Source of the DNA: Candidatus Uhrbacteria bacterium
GTDB lineage: Bacteria; Patescibacteriota; Patescibacteriia; UBA9934; GWF2-40-263
DNA length: 7,877 nt
Assembly: GCA_023246275.1 (NCBI GenBank)
Contig: JAHFIS010000031.1
Span: 1 to 7,877, forward strand
Direction of reading: 5' to 3'
The notes beneath the pieces are model-generated. The model made no database searches. It was not told where the DNA came from and was given only the letters and a program-made list of their open reading frames with translations. Shown piece by piece: positions 1 through 5,731 of this stretch (positions are counted from its first letter, which is position 1; each line of letters begins with the position of its first letter). The position numbers were made by a program, and so were the translations under genes.

Positions 1-717
1 GCGGAACTCATCCACGATCCAGTCGATGACGCAGCGGTCGAAGTCGTCTCCGCCAAGGTGCGTGTCGCCGTTCGTCGACTTCACCTCGACCGTGTCGGCC
101 GACACGTCGAGCACGGAGACGTCGAACGTTCCGCCCCCAAGGTCGTACACCATCACCTGCTCGCCCTTCTTCTTGTCAAAGCCGTAGGCCAGGGCGGCAG
201 CGGTCGGCTCGTTGATGATGCGCAGCACTTCGAGTCCCGCGATCTCGCCGGCAACTTTCGTCGCGGCGCGCTGGGCGTCGTCGAAATACGCCGGGACGGT
301 GATCACGGCCTGCGTGATCTTCTCCCCGAGCTTCTCCTCGGCGTCCGCCTTCAGCTTCCCAAGGATCATCGCGGAGATCTCCTCCGGCGTATACTCCTTG
401 TCGGCCATCTTGATCGCCACGCCATCCCCCTTCTTCACGATCTTGTACGGCATCGTCTTCATGTCGCGCTGCACCTCGGCGTCGTCAAATCGACGGCCAA
501 TCAGCCGCTTGATCGAGAACAGCGTGCTCTCGGCGTTCGTGACGGCCTGACGCTTCGCCGGAGCCCCGACCAGGCGCTCGCCTGTCTTCGTCACCGCCAC
601 CATCGACGGCGTCGTGCGAGCCCCCTCGCGATTTTCCAAAACCTTCGGCTGTCCGCCCTCGATGATGGACATGCACGAGTTGGTCGTTCCAAGGTCGATT
701 CCAAGAATCTTTGCCAT
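1..717 (-). CDS. dnaK: Molecular chaperone DnaK (Hsp70), N-terminal part, cut by window edge
   Basis: ATP-dependent Hsp70 chaperone that binds unfolded polypeptides in the cytoplasm, working with GrpE (nucleotide exchange) and DnaJ. I translated the minus strand from ATG at 717-715. It reads 239 codons without a stop to base 1, so about 60% of the protein, including the substrate-binding domain, lies outside. Visible ATPase signatures are the phosphate-1 motif GIDLGTTNS (residues 6-14), VPAYFDDAQR (141-150), INEPTAAALAYG (168-179), the phosphate-2 motif DLGGGTFDVS (192-201, with the autophosphorylation-type Thr at 197) and HLGGDDFD (220-227). It starts 10 bases after the grpE stop and has no clear Shine-Dalgarno; the preceding bases are ACAATTTTTCT. 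It is the third gene of the CIRCE-controlled hrcA-grpE-dnaK operon. A dnaJ gene may follow outside the window, but this cannot be seen. Confidence 0.98.
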   Translation of the reverse strand, partial: MAKILGIDLGTTNSCMSIIEGGQPKVLENREGARTTPSMVAVTKTGERLVGAPAKRQAVTNAESTLFSIKRLIGRRFDDAEVQRDMKTMPYKIVKKGDGVAIKMADKEYTPEEISAMILGKLKADAEEKLGEKITQAVITVPAYFDDAQRAATKVAGEIAGLEVLRIINEPTAAALAYGFDKKKGEQVMVYDLGGGTFDVSVLDVSADTVEVKSTNGDTHLGGDDFDRCVIDWIVDEFR

Positions 718-727
718 AGAAAAATTG

Positions 728-1213
728 TTATTTGTTTACGATGACTTTCCCCGGCCTCACGATCTTGCCTCCCATCTTCCAGCCTCGCGCGACGACCTCG
801 ACGATCGCGTTCTGGGCGACCTTCTCGTCCGATCGCTCGCCGACCGCGTCGTACAGGTTCGCATCGAACGGATCGCCGACTTCGCCGAACGGTTCCACGC
901 CCATCTGTCGAAGGACCTCGTCGAGCTGGGTCTGGACGAACAAGATGCCCATGAGCCAGTTCTTCAGCTTGTCGTCGATCCCATCCGGGACGAACTTTAC
1001 CGCGGTATCGAAGTTGTCGATCACCGGAATGATCCGGCTCGCCGCGTCGGCCGTGGCCGCCGCCCTCATCTCGACGCGCTCGCGTCCCTGTTCCTTCTTC
1101 AGGTTGTCATAATCCGCAAGGGCGCGTTTCCAACCGGCGAGATATTCGGCGGACTTGTCCTCCGGGACAGCCTCAACGGTCGGCTCGACCGTCACGTCTT
1201 GTTCGTCGCTCAT
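728..1213 (-). CDS. grpE: GrpE, nucleotide exchange factor of DnaK
   Basis: Cytoplasmic co-chaperone that exchanges ADP for ATP on DnaK. The product is 161 aa. It has an acidic N-terminal tail (residues 1-20), a long helical dimerisation segment (about 22-105) and the C-terminal beta domain with the family signature: GVEPFGEVGDPFDANLYDAV (105-124), then NAIVEVVARGWKMGGKIVRP (135-154). The start is ATG at 1213-1211, which overlaps the hrcA stop as ATGA, the usual sign of translational coupling. The frame stays open upstream to 1330, but that extension lies inside hrcA and reads as arginine-rich shadow sequence, so I reject it. There is no Shine-Dalgarno. It is the second gene of the hrcA-grpE-dnaK operon. 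Confidence 0.97.
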   Translation of the reverse strand: MSDEQDVTVEPTVEAVPEDKSAEYLAGWKRALADYDNLKKEQGRERVEMRAAATADAASRIIPVIDNFDTAVKFVPDGIDDKLKNWLMGILFVQTQLDEVLRQMGVEPFGEVGDPFDANLYDAVGERSDEKVAQNAIVEVVARGWKMGGKIVRPGKVIVNK

Positions 1214-1923
1214 AGAGAATCGTCTAGAATTTCTTGAATATCCGTCACGAGTCCGAGATTGCGCCCGTAATCCATGCGCATCGGGCCGATCAGTCCGAGG
1301 ATGCCGATCTGCCCGTTCGGAAGACGGCATTTGACCATGACCGCGCTCATGTCCTTGCCGAACGGGTTTTCGCTGCCGATGAGCACCTGCGGCTCGCTTG
1401 TCATGCGATCGAACACCTCGCCGACCAGCTGGTCAAAGCGGTCTAACATCCTGGAAAGCTCCTGGACGACCGCGATGTCGCTGAAGTCGGGCTTTCCCAC
1501 GAGGTTCGCGACGCCGGAGTAATAACTGTTGCGCGGGTCGACGGCCACGATGGCCATCTCGCCCGACAGTTCCATGAGCGTTCGCGCAAGGTCCCGCATG
1601 TCCGGCTCCCCTGTCCCCGTCGACCGCCCGTCCGCAACCGACTTCCGGAGTTGAGCGCTGGCCGCATGACCGGGCTCGGCGGAAACAAAGTTCTGGAGAT
1701 AGTAGACGTATGCCTTCTCGGTGGGAATCCTCCCGGCCGACGTGTGCGGCTGAACGATGAACCCCTCGTCCTCAAGCGCGGCCATCTCGCTGCGGATCGT
1801 CGCCGGTGAGACCAGGCTTCCGGACAACTCCGCGACGGAACGCGACCCGACCGGCTGGGCCGACCGGATGTACTCGTCGACGATCGCCTTCAGAATGGCC
1901 TCTTGTCTCGGTTCCAAACGCAT
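1210..1923 (-). CDS. hrcA: HrcA, heat-inducible transcription repressor (short form)
   Basis: Repressor that binds CIRCE and shuts off the chaperone operon when GroEL capacity is free. The product is 237 aa. The N-terminal winged helix is well preserved: QPVGSR (23-28), then SPATIRSEMAALEDEGFIVQ (39-58) and PHTSAGRIPT (59-68). The C-terminal family block is also present: YYSGVANLVGKPDFSD (134-149), GSENPF (183-188) and IGPMRMDYG (212-220). Most HrcA proteins are near 340 aa; here roughly 100 residues of the central GAF-like domain are missing, and a linker of about 50 residues joins the two ends. The reading frame is intact, so this is a compact family variant rather than a broken gene. From memory, such short forms occur in Patescibacteria. 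It is the first gene of the operon, autoregulated through the CIRCE site just upstream. The predicted leader is about 15 nt with no Shine-Dalgarno. Confidence 0.96.
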   Translation of the reverse strand: MRLEPRQEAILKAIVDEYIRSAQPVGSRSVAELSGSLVSPATIRSEMAALEDEGFIVQPHTSAGRIPTEKAYVYYLQNFVSAEPGHAASAQLRKSVADGRSTGTGEPDMRDLARTLMELSGEMAIVAVDPRNSYYSGVANLVGKPDFSDIAVVQELSRMLDRFDQLVGEVFDRMTSEPQVLIGSENPFGKDMSAVMVKCRLPNGQIGILGLIGPMRMDYGRNLGLVTDIQEILDDSL

Positions 1924-1933
1924 AAAATGAAAA

Positions 1934-1960
1934 TTAGCACTCTCATTGTACGAGTGCCAA
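1934..1960 (-). promoter_or_regulatory. CIRCE operator (HrcA binding site)
   Basis: Inverted repeat TTAGCACTC - 9 bases - GAGTGCCAA on the plus strand. It matches the CIRCE consensus TTAGCACTC-N9-GAGTGCTAA at 17 of 18 arm positions. The spacer is the canonical 9 bases and contains the -10 box of the hrcA promoter (1945-1950). Bound HrcA would therefore block RNA polymerase directly. It lies 11 bases upstream of the hrcA start codon. Confidence 0.97.
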
Positions 1961-1973
1961 ACTATCGTGTCAA
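1945..1973 (-). promoter_or_regulatory. Housekeeping sigma promoter of hrcA-grpE-dnaK
   Basis: On the minus strand: TTGACA (1973-1968), a 17-base spacer, then TACAAT (1950-1945). The -35 is a perfect consensus and the -10 matches 5 of 6. Transcription should start near 1938, giving a leader of about 15 bases that contains one CIRCE arm. This is the strongest promoter in the window by eye. Confidence 0.9.
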
Positions 1974-1980
1974 GGCTCTG

Positions 1981-2008
1981 GAAAAGAAAAGGACGCCGTT
2001 AGGGCGCC
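1981..2008 (-). terminator. Intrinsic terminator of the 150-aa gene, stop codon in loop
   Basis: Minus-strand hairpin: arm GGCGCC (2008-2003), loop CTAAC (2002-1998), arm GGCGTC (1997-1992, one G-U pair). One C and the tail TTTTCTTTTC (1990-1981) follow. The stop codon TAA (2001-1999) lies in the loop, so the 5' arm encodes the last residues of the protein. Only 7 bases separate the tail from the -35 box of the hrcA promoter. Confidence 0.75.
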
Positions 2009-2451
2009 AGGGGAATTCGCGCGTTCCGGACGTAGGCGGCGCAGAAGCCGTTCGACTCGATCAGGACGGCGTCGGCACGAAGCGTTTCAAACCGGTCCTC
2101 GTCCATCTGGTACGGCTCAGGACGAAGTGTCGCGATGGCCATGCGCTCGCTCCAGTCCGAATGCTGGGAGACCACGAACCGCTGCCAGCGCCCGCGGACG
2201 TTCACGACGAGCGACAGGTCACGGTTGAAGAACCAGAGCGAGTCGTTGGTCTCATTGGGATTTCGGTACCAGATTTCAAGCTGCAGCTCGGCGTCGTCGC
2301 GAATCACGGAGATTCCGGCGATCCGAGCGAAGTACCGTTCCTCGCGAAGGGTGAGAATCCTCTCGGGAAACGGGATGATGCGCGTCTGCGCGTCGGGGAA
2401 CCGGGCAGCCGAGATACCCGGTTCCGGAATTTGAAACACTTCCGCGCTCAT
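1999..2451 (-). CDS. Unrecognised 150-aa protein
   Basis: I do not recognise this family. It is a 150-aa soluble protein without a signal peptide or membrane segment. The middle (residues 54-96: AELQLEIWYR, then LWFFNRDLSLVVNVRGRWQRF) alternates hydrophobic and polar residues with many aromatics, which suggests a beta-rich core. The segment 97-125 is acidic and probably helical. The case for a real gene is strong: a Shine-Dalgarno GGAGG (2461-2457) sits 5 bases before ATG, a TTGACA-type promoter precedes it and an intrinsic terminator closes it. It is a single-gene unit between the antiporter operon and the heat-shock operon. The position suggests no function. Confidence 0.85.
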   Translation of the reverse strand: MSAEVFQIPEPGISAARFPDAQTRIIPFPERILTLREERYFARIAGISVIRDDAELQLEIWYRNPNETNDSLWFFNRDLSLVVNVRGRWQRFVVSQHSDWSERMAIATLRPEPYQMDEDRFETLRADAVLIESNGFCAAYVRNARIPLAP

Positions 2452-2474
2452 GTGACCCTCCAGGGTGAGAAATG

Positions 2475-2503
2475 ACGGTATCAGAAAATGGCTCCCGTGT
2501 CAA
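2475..2503 (-). promoter_or_regulatory. Promoter of the 150-aa gene
   Basis: On the minus strand: TTGACA (2503-2498), a 17-base spacer, then TACCGT (2480-2475). The -10 is a poor match, but the TG of an extended -10 (TGaTACCGT) precedes it. The predicted start near 2468 leaves a leader of about 17 bases holding the GGAGG ribosome-binding site at 2461-2457. Confidence 0.65.
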
Positions 2504-2514
2504 CGGCGCAGGGA

Positions 2515-2910
2515 TTAGGCCGCCTTTTTCGGAATCCGTCCAAACTGTTGTTCGAGCTTTTTCTGCGCGATCAGACGGACCAAATCCTCGCCTTTTTCCG
2601 ATTGGATATGGCGGTATGTCTCGAGAAGAGCCTTCCTTCCGTCAATCACGGACGCATTCGATCCGAGCTGTTCCATCTCGTGTATTTCTTTGCTGACGCG
2701 TTCGATCTCGAGGTCCACTTTCAATATTTCCGTTTTCAGGACGCTCTCTGGATCGCGCGGACGTTCTGCCACGTTCTTTGGAAGGCCGATGCTCTTCAGA
2801 TAGTTCTCGTGGTCCCGTCGCATCTTGTCAATTCTCGAGGTGTCCATCGGAGAAGACGCGCCTTTAAACTCGGCGCGCACACCGTGTTCGGATCGATTCG
2901 AATCATTCAT
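2515..2910 (-). CDS. Unrecognised 131-aa coiled-coil protein
   Basis: Small, charged cytoplasmic protein of no family I recognise. The N-terminal 50 residues look flexible. Residues about 53-83 (ESVLKTEILKVDLEIERVSK and onward) and 88-122 form two predicted amphipathic helices, likely a helical hairpin or coiled coil, ending in a basic tail. No membrane segment or signal is visible. The start at 2910 lies 11 bases after the antiporter stop codon on the same strand, so read-through from that operon is likely. A TAGAAT box (2924-2919) lies 8 bases before ATG and could give a nearly leaderless transcript. There is no Shine-Dalgarno. A later start at residue 22 (2847) is possible but not better supported. 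I see no terminator with a T-tract after it. Confidence 0.75.
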   Translation of the reverse strand: MNDSNRSEHGVRAEFKGASSPMDTSRIDKMRRDHENYLKSIGLPKNVAERPRDPESVLKTEILKVDLEIERVSKEIHEMEQLGSNASVIDGRKALLETYRHIQSEKGEDLVRLIAQKKLEQQFGRIPKKAA

Positions 2911-2918
2911 ATGCGAAT

Positions 2919-2924
2919 ATTCTA
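2919..2924 (-). promoter_or_regulatory. Possible -10 box for the 131-aa gene
   Basis: TAGAAT on the minus strand (5 of 6 to TATAAT), with 8 bases between it and the ATG at 2910. It overlaps the TAG stop codon of the antiporter. No -35 box is visible (TGGCGG at the expected place) and there is no TGn extension. Short AT-rich matches arise by chance, so this is weak. Confidence 0.3.
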
Positions 2925-4584
2925 GCTAACCCGCGCCAATTCCGCCAGCCTCTGCCACGACGGCCTCCGTGCCTTCTTCTCCGCGAGCAGCTCGCGCAGC
3001 TTCTCTCCCCCGAGCACCGTCGGAATGATCACGTACGTCGCTCCCGCCGCGTAGCACTTCTCGGCCTCGTCCTTCGTCCGCGCCGATACCACGGCCGTCC
3101 CCGCGAACGATTCTCCCCGAAGGTACCCGAGAATCTCAAGCGACACGCTGACGTCCGGGATCGTCGACACGATGAACTTCGCGCGCTCGATGCCGATTTC
3201 CTCAAGGAAGCTGTCATCGCCCGCGTCGCCGTAGATGGCGGGGACTCCTACCCGCTCCAGGTTGCGGATAACCGTCGGGTCGAAATCCACGACCGCGAAC
3301 GGCTGGCGGATTTCCTGAAGCGCCTCCAGGGCCGCCGTGCCGATGTCGTGCAGACCGAAGAGATACGTCTTTGCTTCCGGATGAACCGCCTTGTGCTCAC
3401 GCGCGAGCGATCGCGCCGGCTCCATGGAACGGAACAACGGCCGAAGAACGTCGTAAATGTCCGCATTGTGCTGAATGATGAGCGACGACGCGGCGATCGT
3501 CACGAGCCCGACGGTGGTCGCGAGCGTCAGGACCGACGGGTCGAGATGACCGAGCGCGATCCCCGCGGCGATCACGATAAAGGAAAACTCGGAGATCTGC
3601 GCGGCCGTAGTCCCGGAGAGAAAGCCGGTACGCGGATGGTAGCCCAGGGCGCGCATGACGAGCATGGCGAGGATCGGATTTCCGACGAGGACATAGAGCG
3701 AGAATACGATCGTCGGGATCAGGAGCGATCCAACGGAGGAGACGTTGAGGTGCGTGCCGAGGACGACGAAGAAGATGAGGAGGAAAAAGTCGCGCAGTGA
3801 CCGGATGCGCGCGCCGATTTCGCGCTCGAACACCGTCCCGGAAAGCGTGATTCCCGCGATGAGCGCGCCCATCTCCACGCCGAAGCCGAACCAGACGAGC
3901 AGGCCCGCTATGAGGAAGCACCAGGCAACGGAGAAGACGAACAGAAGCTCCTGCGACTTGGCGGCGAACGCCACGAGGCGCGGGACAAGGTAGGCGGAGA
4001 CCATCATGAGGACGGGGACGAGAAACGCGATCTTGATGAGCGTCTGCGCGACAATGTCCGGCAGGCTCGCGCCGCTCCCGATGGCTCCAAGGCCCAGCAG
4101 GATAAACATCGCGATGAAGTCCTGCACGAGCAGGAACCCGACGCTGATGCGGCCGTACAGCGTGTCGAGCTCGTCCTTGTCGGAAAGCAGCTTCACGATC
4201 ACGATCGTGCTCGAGAACGAGAACGCCACCGCCACGTACAGCGCGGTCACCGTCGTCAGCCCCACCAGCCGCCCGATCACGAACCCGACCACCGACGTCA
4301 CCAGCACCGACGCCGGTCGCCAGCGCGATCCCTCCCACGTCCTTCATCCGCCGCCAGTTCAGCCCGAGCCCGACCGTGAACAGCAGAAAGGCCACGCCGA
4401 TCTTCGACAGCGCCTCGAACGTCTCCGGATTCCGCGTCAGGGCGAACGCGCTCGGCCCCACGAGGATTCCCGTGACGATATACGCGATCACGAGCGGAAG
4501 CCTCAGACGCGAAACAACCATCGCGAGCGAAGCCGCAAGGACGACGACCGTCCCGATCTCAAAAAACAATTCTTGGAGGAGCAT
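2922..4584 (-). pseudogene. Kef-type (CPA2) cation:proton antiporter with RCK/TrkA-N domain, frameshifted
   Basis: Integral membrane monovalent cation:proton antiporter of the CPA2/KefB-KefC type. The first segment reads from ATG 4584 for 92 codons: membrane helices, then RLRLPLVIAYIVTGILVGP (residues 26-44) and FLLFTVGLGL (67-76). The family homology then continues in another frame from about 4307 for 461 codons. That part has LYVAVAFSFSSTIVIVKLLS (23-42), GFLLVQDFIAMFILLGLG (57-74), about nine hydrophobic helices to residue 280, and a cytoplasmic NAD-binding-type RCK domain (about 313-430, starting KTYLFGLHDIG). Joined, it would be about 553 aa with RCK-N only and no RCK-C. The downstream frame has no stops or obvious decay, so the lesion is recent, a sequencing error or a recoding site. 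The substrate (K+ or Na+) cannot be read from sequence. It is transcribed divergently from ribE. Confidence 0.88.
4305..4313 (-). other. Frameshift junction in the antiporter gene
   Basis: On the minus strand the frame ending ...ALATGV (codon GTC, 4311-4309) must skip one base (G at 4308) to enter the frame GTG CTG GTG ACG (from 4307), which continues the antiporter. The net change is one extra base, or two or five missing. Related proteins, as I recall them, have a G-Q pair at this place (GxGQVL), which favours a small deletion. The downstream frame is open only back to a TGA overlapping the ATGAAG upstream. I see no slippery heptamer or long homopolymer here. Confidence 0.8.
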
Positions 4585-4590
4585 GGTTGT

Positions 4591-4596
4591 ATTATA
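4591..4596 (-). promoter_or_regulatory. Extended -10 promoter giving a leaderless antiporter mRNA
   Basis: TATAAT (4596-4591, perfect consensus) preceded by TGc, i.e. TGnTATAAT, with no recognisable -35 (AACATC). Exactly 6 bases separate it from the ATG at 4584, so the predicted transcription start is the A of the start codon. No Shine-Dalgarno exists, which fits leaderless translation. Confidence 0.75.
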
Positions 4597-4616
4597 GCAC
4601 AGCGCCGGTGTAGGAT
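4593..4616 (+). promoter_or_regulatory. Candidate promoter for ribE-ribH
   Basis: Candidate -10 TAGGAT (4611-4616, 4 of 6), 9 bases before the ribE ATG at 4626. The -35 region is poor and contains no TTGAC. The start would fall near 4623, leaving a leader of about 3 bases. AGGA (4612-4615) could alternatively act as a weak ribosome-binding site if transcription began further upstream. The 41-bp gap leaves no room for an FMN riboswitch. Confidence 0.4.
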
Positions 4617-4625
4617 GTTCTCACT

Positions 4626-5237
4626 ATGTTCACAGGAATCGTCAAAGGGCTCGGAACGGTCGTCTCGGGACACGCGCGGCCGGGGCTTGCGTCGTTCGTT
4701 GTCGAACTCCCCGCGGGATACGCGGACGGCCTGCGGATCGGCGCGTCCGTCGCCATCGACGGGGTCTGCCTCACGGCGGCAGGAATCGACGGGGACAAGG
4801 TCTCGTTCGACGCGATGCAGGAAACGCTGGAGCGTACGACGGTCGGCTCGCTCGTCGTCGGCTCGCGCGTCAACGTCGAACGATCCTACCGCGTCGGCGA
4901 CGAGGTCGGCGGGCACGTCGTCTCCGGCCACGTCACCGGAACCGCGGAGATCGTCGCGGTCGACGCGCCGGAAAACAACCACGTCATCACCTTCCGCGCC
5001 CCAAAAGAATGGATGAAGTACATCCTCCCCAAAGGATTCGTCGCCCTCGACGGCTGCTCGCTCACCGTCGTCGACGTGCATCGCGCCGATGCGACGTTCA
5101 CCGTCTGGCTGATTCCCGAGACGCTCAAGATCACGACGTTCGGCTTCAAGAAGTCAGGCGACAAGGCGAACCTCGAGATAGACTCGAAGACGCAAGCGAT
5201 CGTCGACACCGTCGAGGCGTACCTATCCAAATCCTAA
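4626..5237 (+). CDS. ribE: Riboflavin synthase, alpha-chain type
   Basis: Catalyses dismutation of two 6,7-dimethyl-8-ribityllumazine molecules into riboflavin plus the pyrimidinedione that RibH reuses. The product is 203 aa, typical for the family, with two tandem lumazine-binding barrels. The hallmark MFTGI is at residues 1-5. Barrel 1 carries GVCLT (46-50) and METL-like QETLERTT (65-72). The second begins at GGHVVSGHVTG (95-105) and carries DGCSLTVVDV (142-151) and IPETLKITTFG (163-173). The MFTGI motif fixes the start. Equivalent genes are called ribC in some species. ribH follows after 28 bases on the same strand, so the two form an operon for the last two steps. No ribA, ribB or ribD is in the window. 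Confidence 0.96.
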   Translation: MFTGIVKGLGTVVSGHARPGLASFVVELPAGYADGLRIGASVAIDGVCLTAAGIDGDKVSFDAMQETLERTTVGSLVVGSRVNVERSYRVGDEVGGHVVSGHVTGTAEIVAVDAPENNHVITFRAPKEWMKYILPKGFVALDGCSLTVVDVHRADATFTVWLIPETLKITTFGFKKSGDKANLEIDSKTQAIVDTVEAYLSKS

Positions 5238-5265
5238 AACCCTCAAATCCTCCATCCTTCCCTGT

Positions 5266-5667
5266 ATGAAAAGCATCGCCATCGTCCTCGGATCGTTCCA
5301 CACGAAGGAAGTGTCGGAAATGCTCGACGAGGCCAAGCAGACCGCGGCCGAGCTCGGGCTGAACATCGTCGAACTCGTGTGGGTCCCGGGATCCATCGAA
5401 AAGCCGCTCGCGCTCAAGCGCCTGCTCGCGCGCGGCGAGATTGACGGCTGCGTGGCACTCGGCATCATCGAGCGCGGCGCGACCAAGCACGGCCTGGTCA
5501 TGGGCGAGGTGGTGTACGACGCCATCATCCGCCTCATGCTCGAGTTCATGAAGCCGATCGGCCTCGGCATCCTCGGCCCCGAGATCGACCCGGACCAGAT
5601 CCAGCCGCGATTGCGCCCATACGCCCGGGCCGCGGTCGAGGCGACGGCAAAGATGATGATCGCCTAG
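5266..5667 (+). CDS. ribH: 6,7-dimethyl-8-ribityllumazine synthase, short archaeal-like form
   Basis: Condenses 5-amino-6-ribitylamino-uracil with 3,4-dihydroxy-2-butanone 4-phosphate to the lumazine used by RibE. At 133 aa it is shorter than most bacterial RibH (about 150-160). The family core is visible: PGSIEKPLALKRLL (41-54; Glu45 fits the ribityl-binding Glu of PGxxExP), IERGATKHG (68-76; His75 aligns with the catalytic His), GILGPE (101-106) and an Arg at 115 or 117 for the phosphate. The aromatic of the usual RFN motif is shifted (GSFH, 9-12). The C-terminal half (PIGLGILGPE, then RPYARAAVEATAKMM) resembles methanogen RibH as I recall it. ATG 5266 has no Shine-Dalgarno; the 28 preceding bases are pyrimidine-rich. 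It is probably co-transcribed and coupled with ribE. Confidence 0.88.
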   Translation: MKSIAIVLGSFHTKEVSEMLDEAKQTAAELGLNIVELVWVPGSIEKPLALKRLLARGEIDGCVALGIIERGATKHGLVMGEVVYDAIIRLMLEFMKPIGLGILGPEIDPDQIQPRLRPYARAAVEATAKMMIA

Positions 5668-5683
5668 GGCGGTCATCTTTTTT
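5655..5683 (+). terminator. Intrinsic terminator of ribE-ribH, stop codon forms the loop
   Basis: Arm GATGATCGCC (5655-5664), loop TAG (5665-5667), arm GGCGGTCATC (5668-5677), then TTTTTT (5678-5683). The stem is 10 bp with one T-G wobble. The loop is exactly the ribH stop codon, so the 5' arm encodes the last residues of RibH. It is a strong terminator by eye. The next promoter's -35 box starts at 5685. Confidence 0.92.
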
Positions 5684-5684
5684 C

Positions 5685-5713
5685 TTGACGGGCATCCGCG
5701 GCTCCTATAGGCT
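5685..5713 (+). promoter_or_regulatory. Promoter of the 305-aa gene
   Basis: TTGACG (5685-5690), a 17-base spacer, then TAGGCT (5708-5713, a weak -10). TATAGG at 5706-5711 with a 15-base spacer is an alternative. The start would fall near 5720, giving a leader of about 12 bases with GAGGA (5720-5724) as ribosome-binding site. The -35 begins directly after the T-tract of the ribH terminator. Confidence 0.55.
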
Positions 5714-5731
5714 CGGCGCGAGGAACCACCC

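Noticed and set aside
58..744. Plus-strand 228-codon frame antisense to dnaK
   Set aside because: It mirrors the strongly supported dnaK reading frame; its His/Arg/Leu-rich composition is typical of GC-rich antisense shadows.
614..1237. Plus-strand 207-codon frame antisense to grpE
   Set aside because: grpE is certain on the other strand and this frame has no recognisable domain or ribosome-binding site.
1214..1330. 39-codon N-terminal extension of grpE
   Set aside because: It lies inside hrcA, is Arg-rich and does not resemble GrpE; the ATGA overlap at 1210-1213 is the natural start.
2455..2466. ACCC/GGGT inverted repeat over the ribosome-binding site of the 150-aa gene
   Set aside because: With a realistic loop only 4 bp can pair, too weak to claim an RNA switch.
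2499..2524. Hairpin GGCG/CGCC around the stop of the 131-aa gene
   Set aside because: The stop is in the loop as in the real terminators, but no T-tract follows and the stem is only 4 bp.
3397..4290. Continuation of the first antiporter frame past the frameshift
   Set aside because: After ALATGV the frame turns into Arg/Asp/His-rich shadow sequence, while membrane helices continue in the other frame.
4585..4625. FMN riboswitch upstream of ribE
   Set aside because: The gap is only 41 bases and contains none of the conserved RFN element; an FMN riboswitch needs more than 100 bases.
4006..5016. Plus-strand 336-codon frame
   Set aside because: It runs antisense to the antiporter and then out of frame through ribE; low-complexity Ser/Arg/Thr composition and no start signal.
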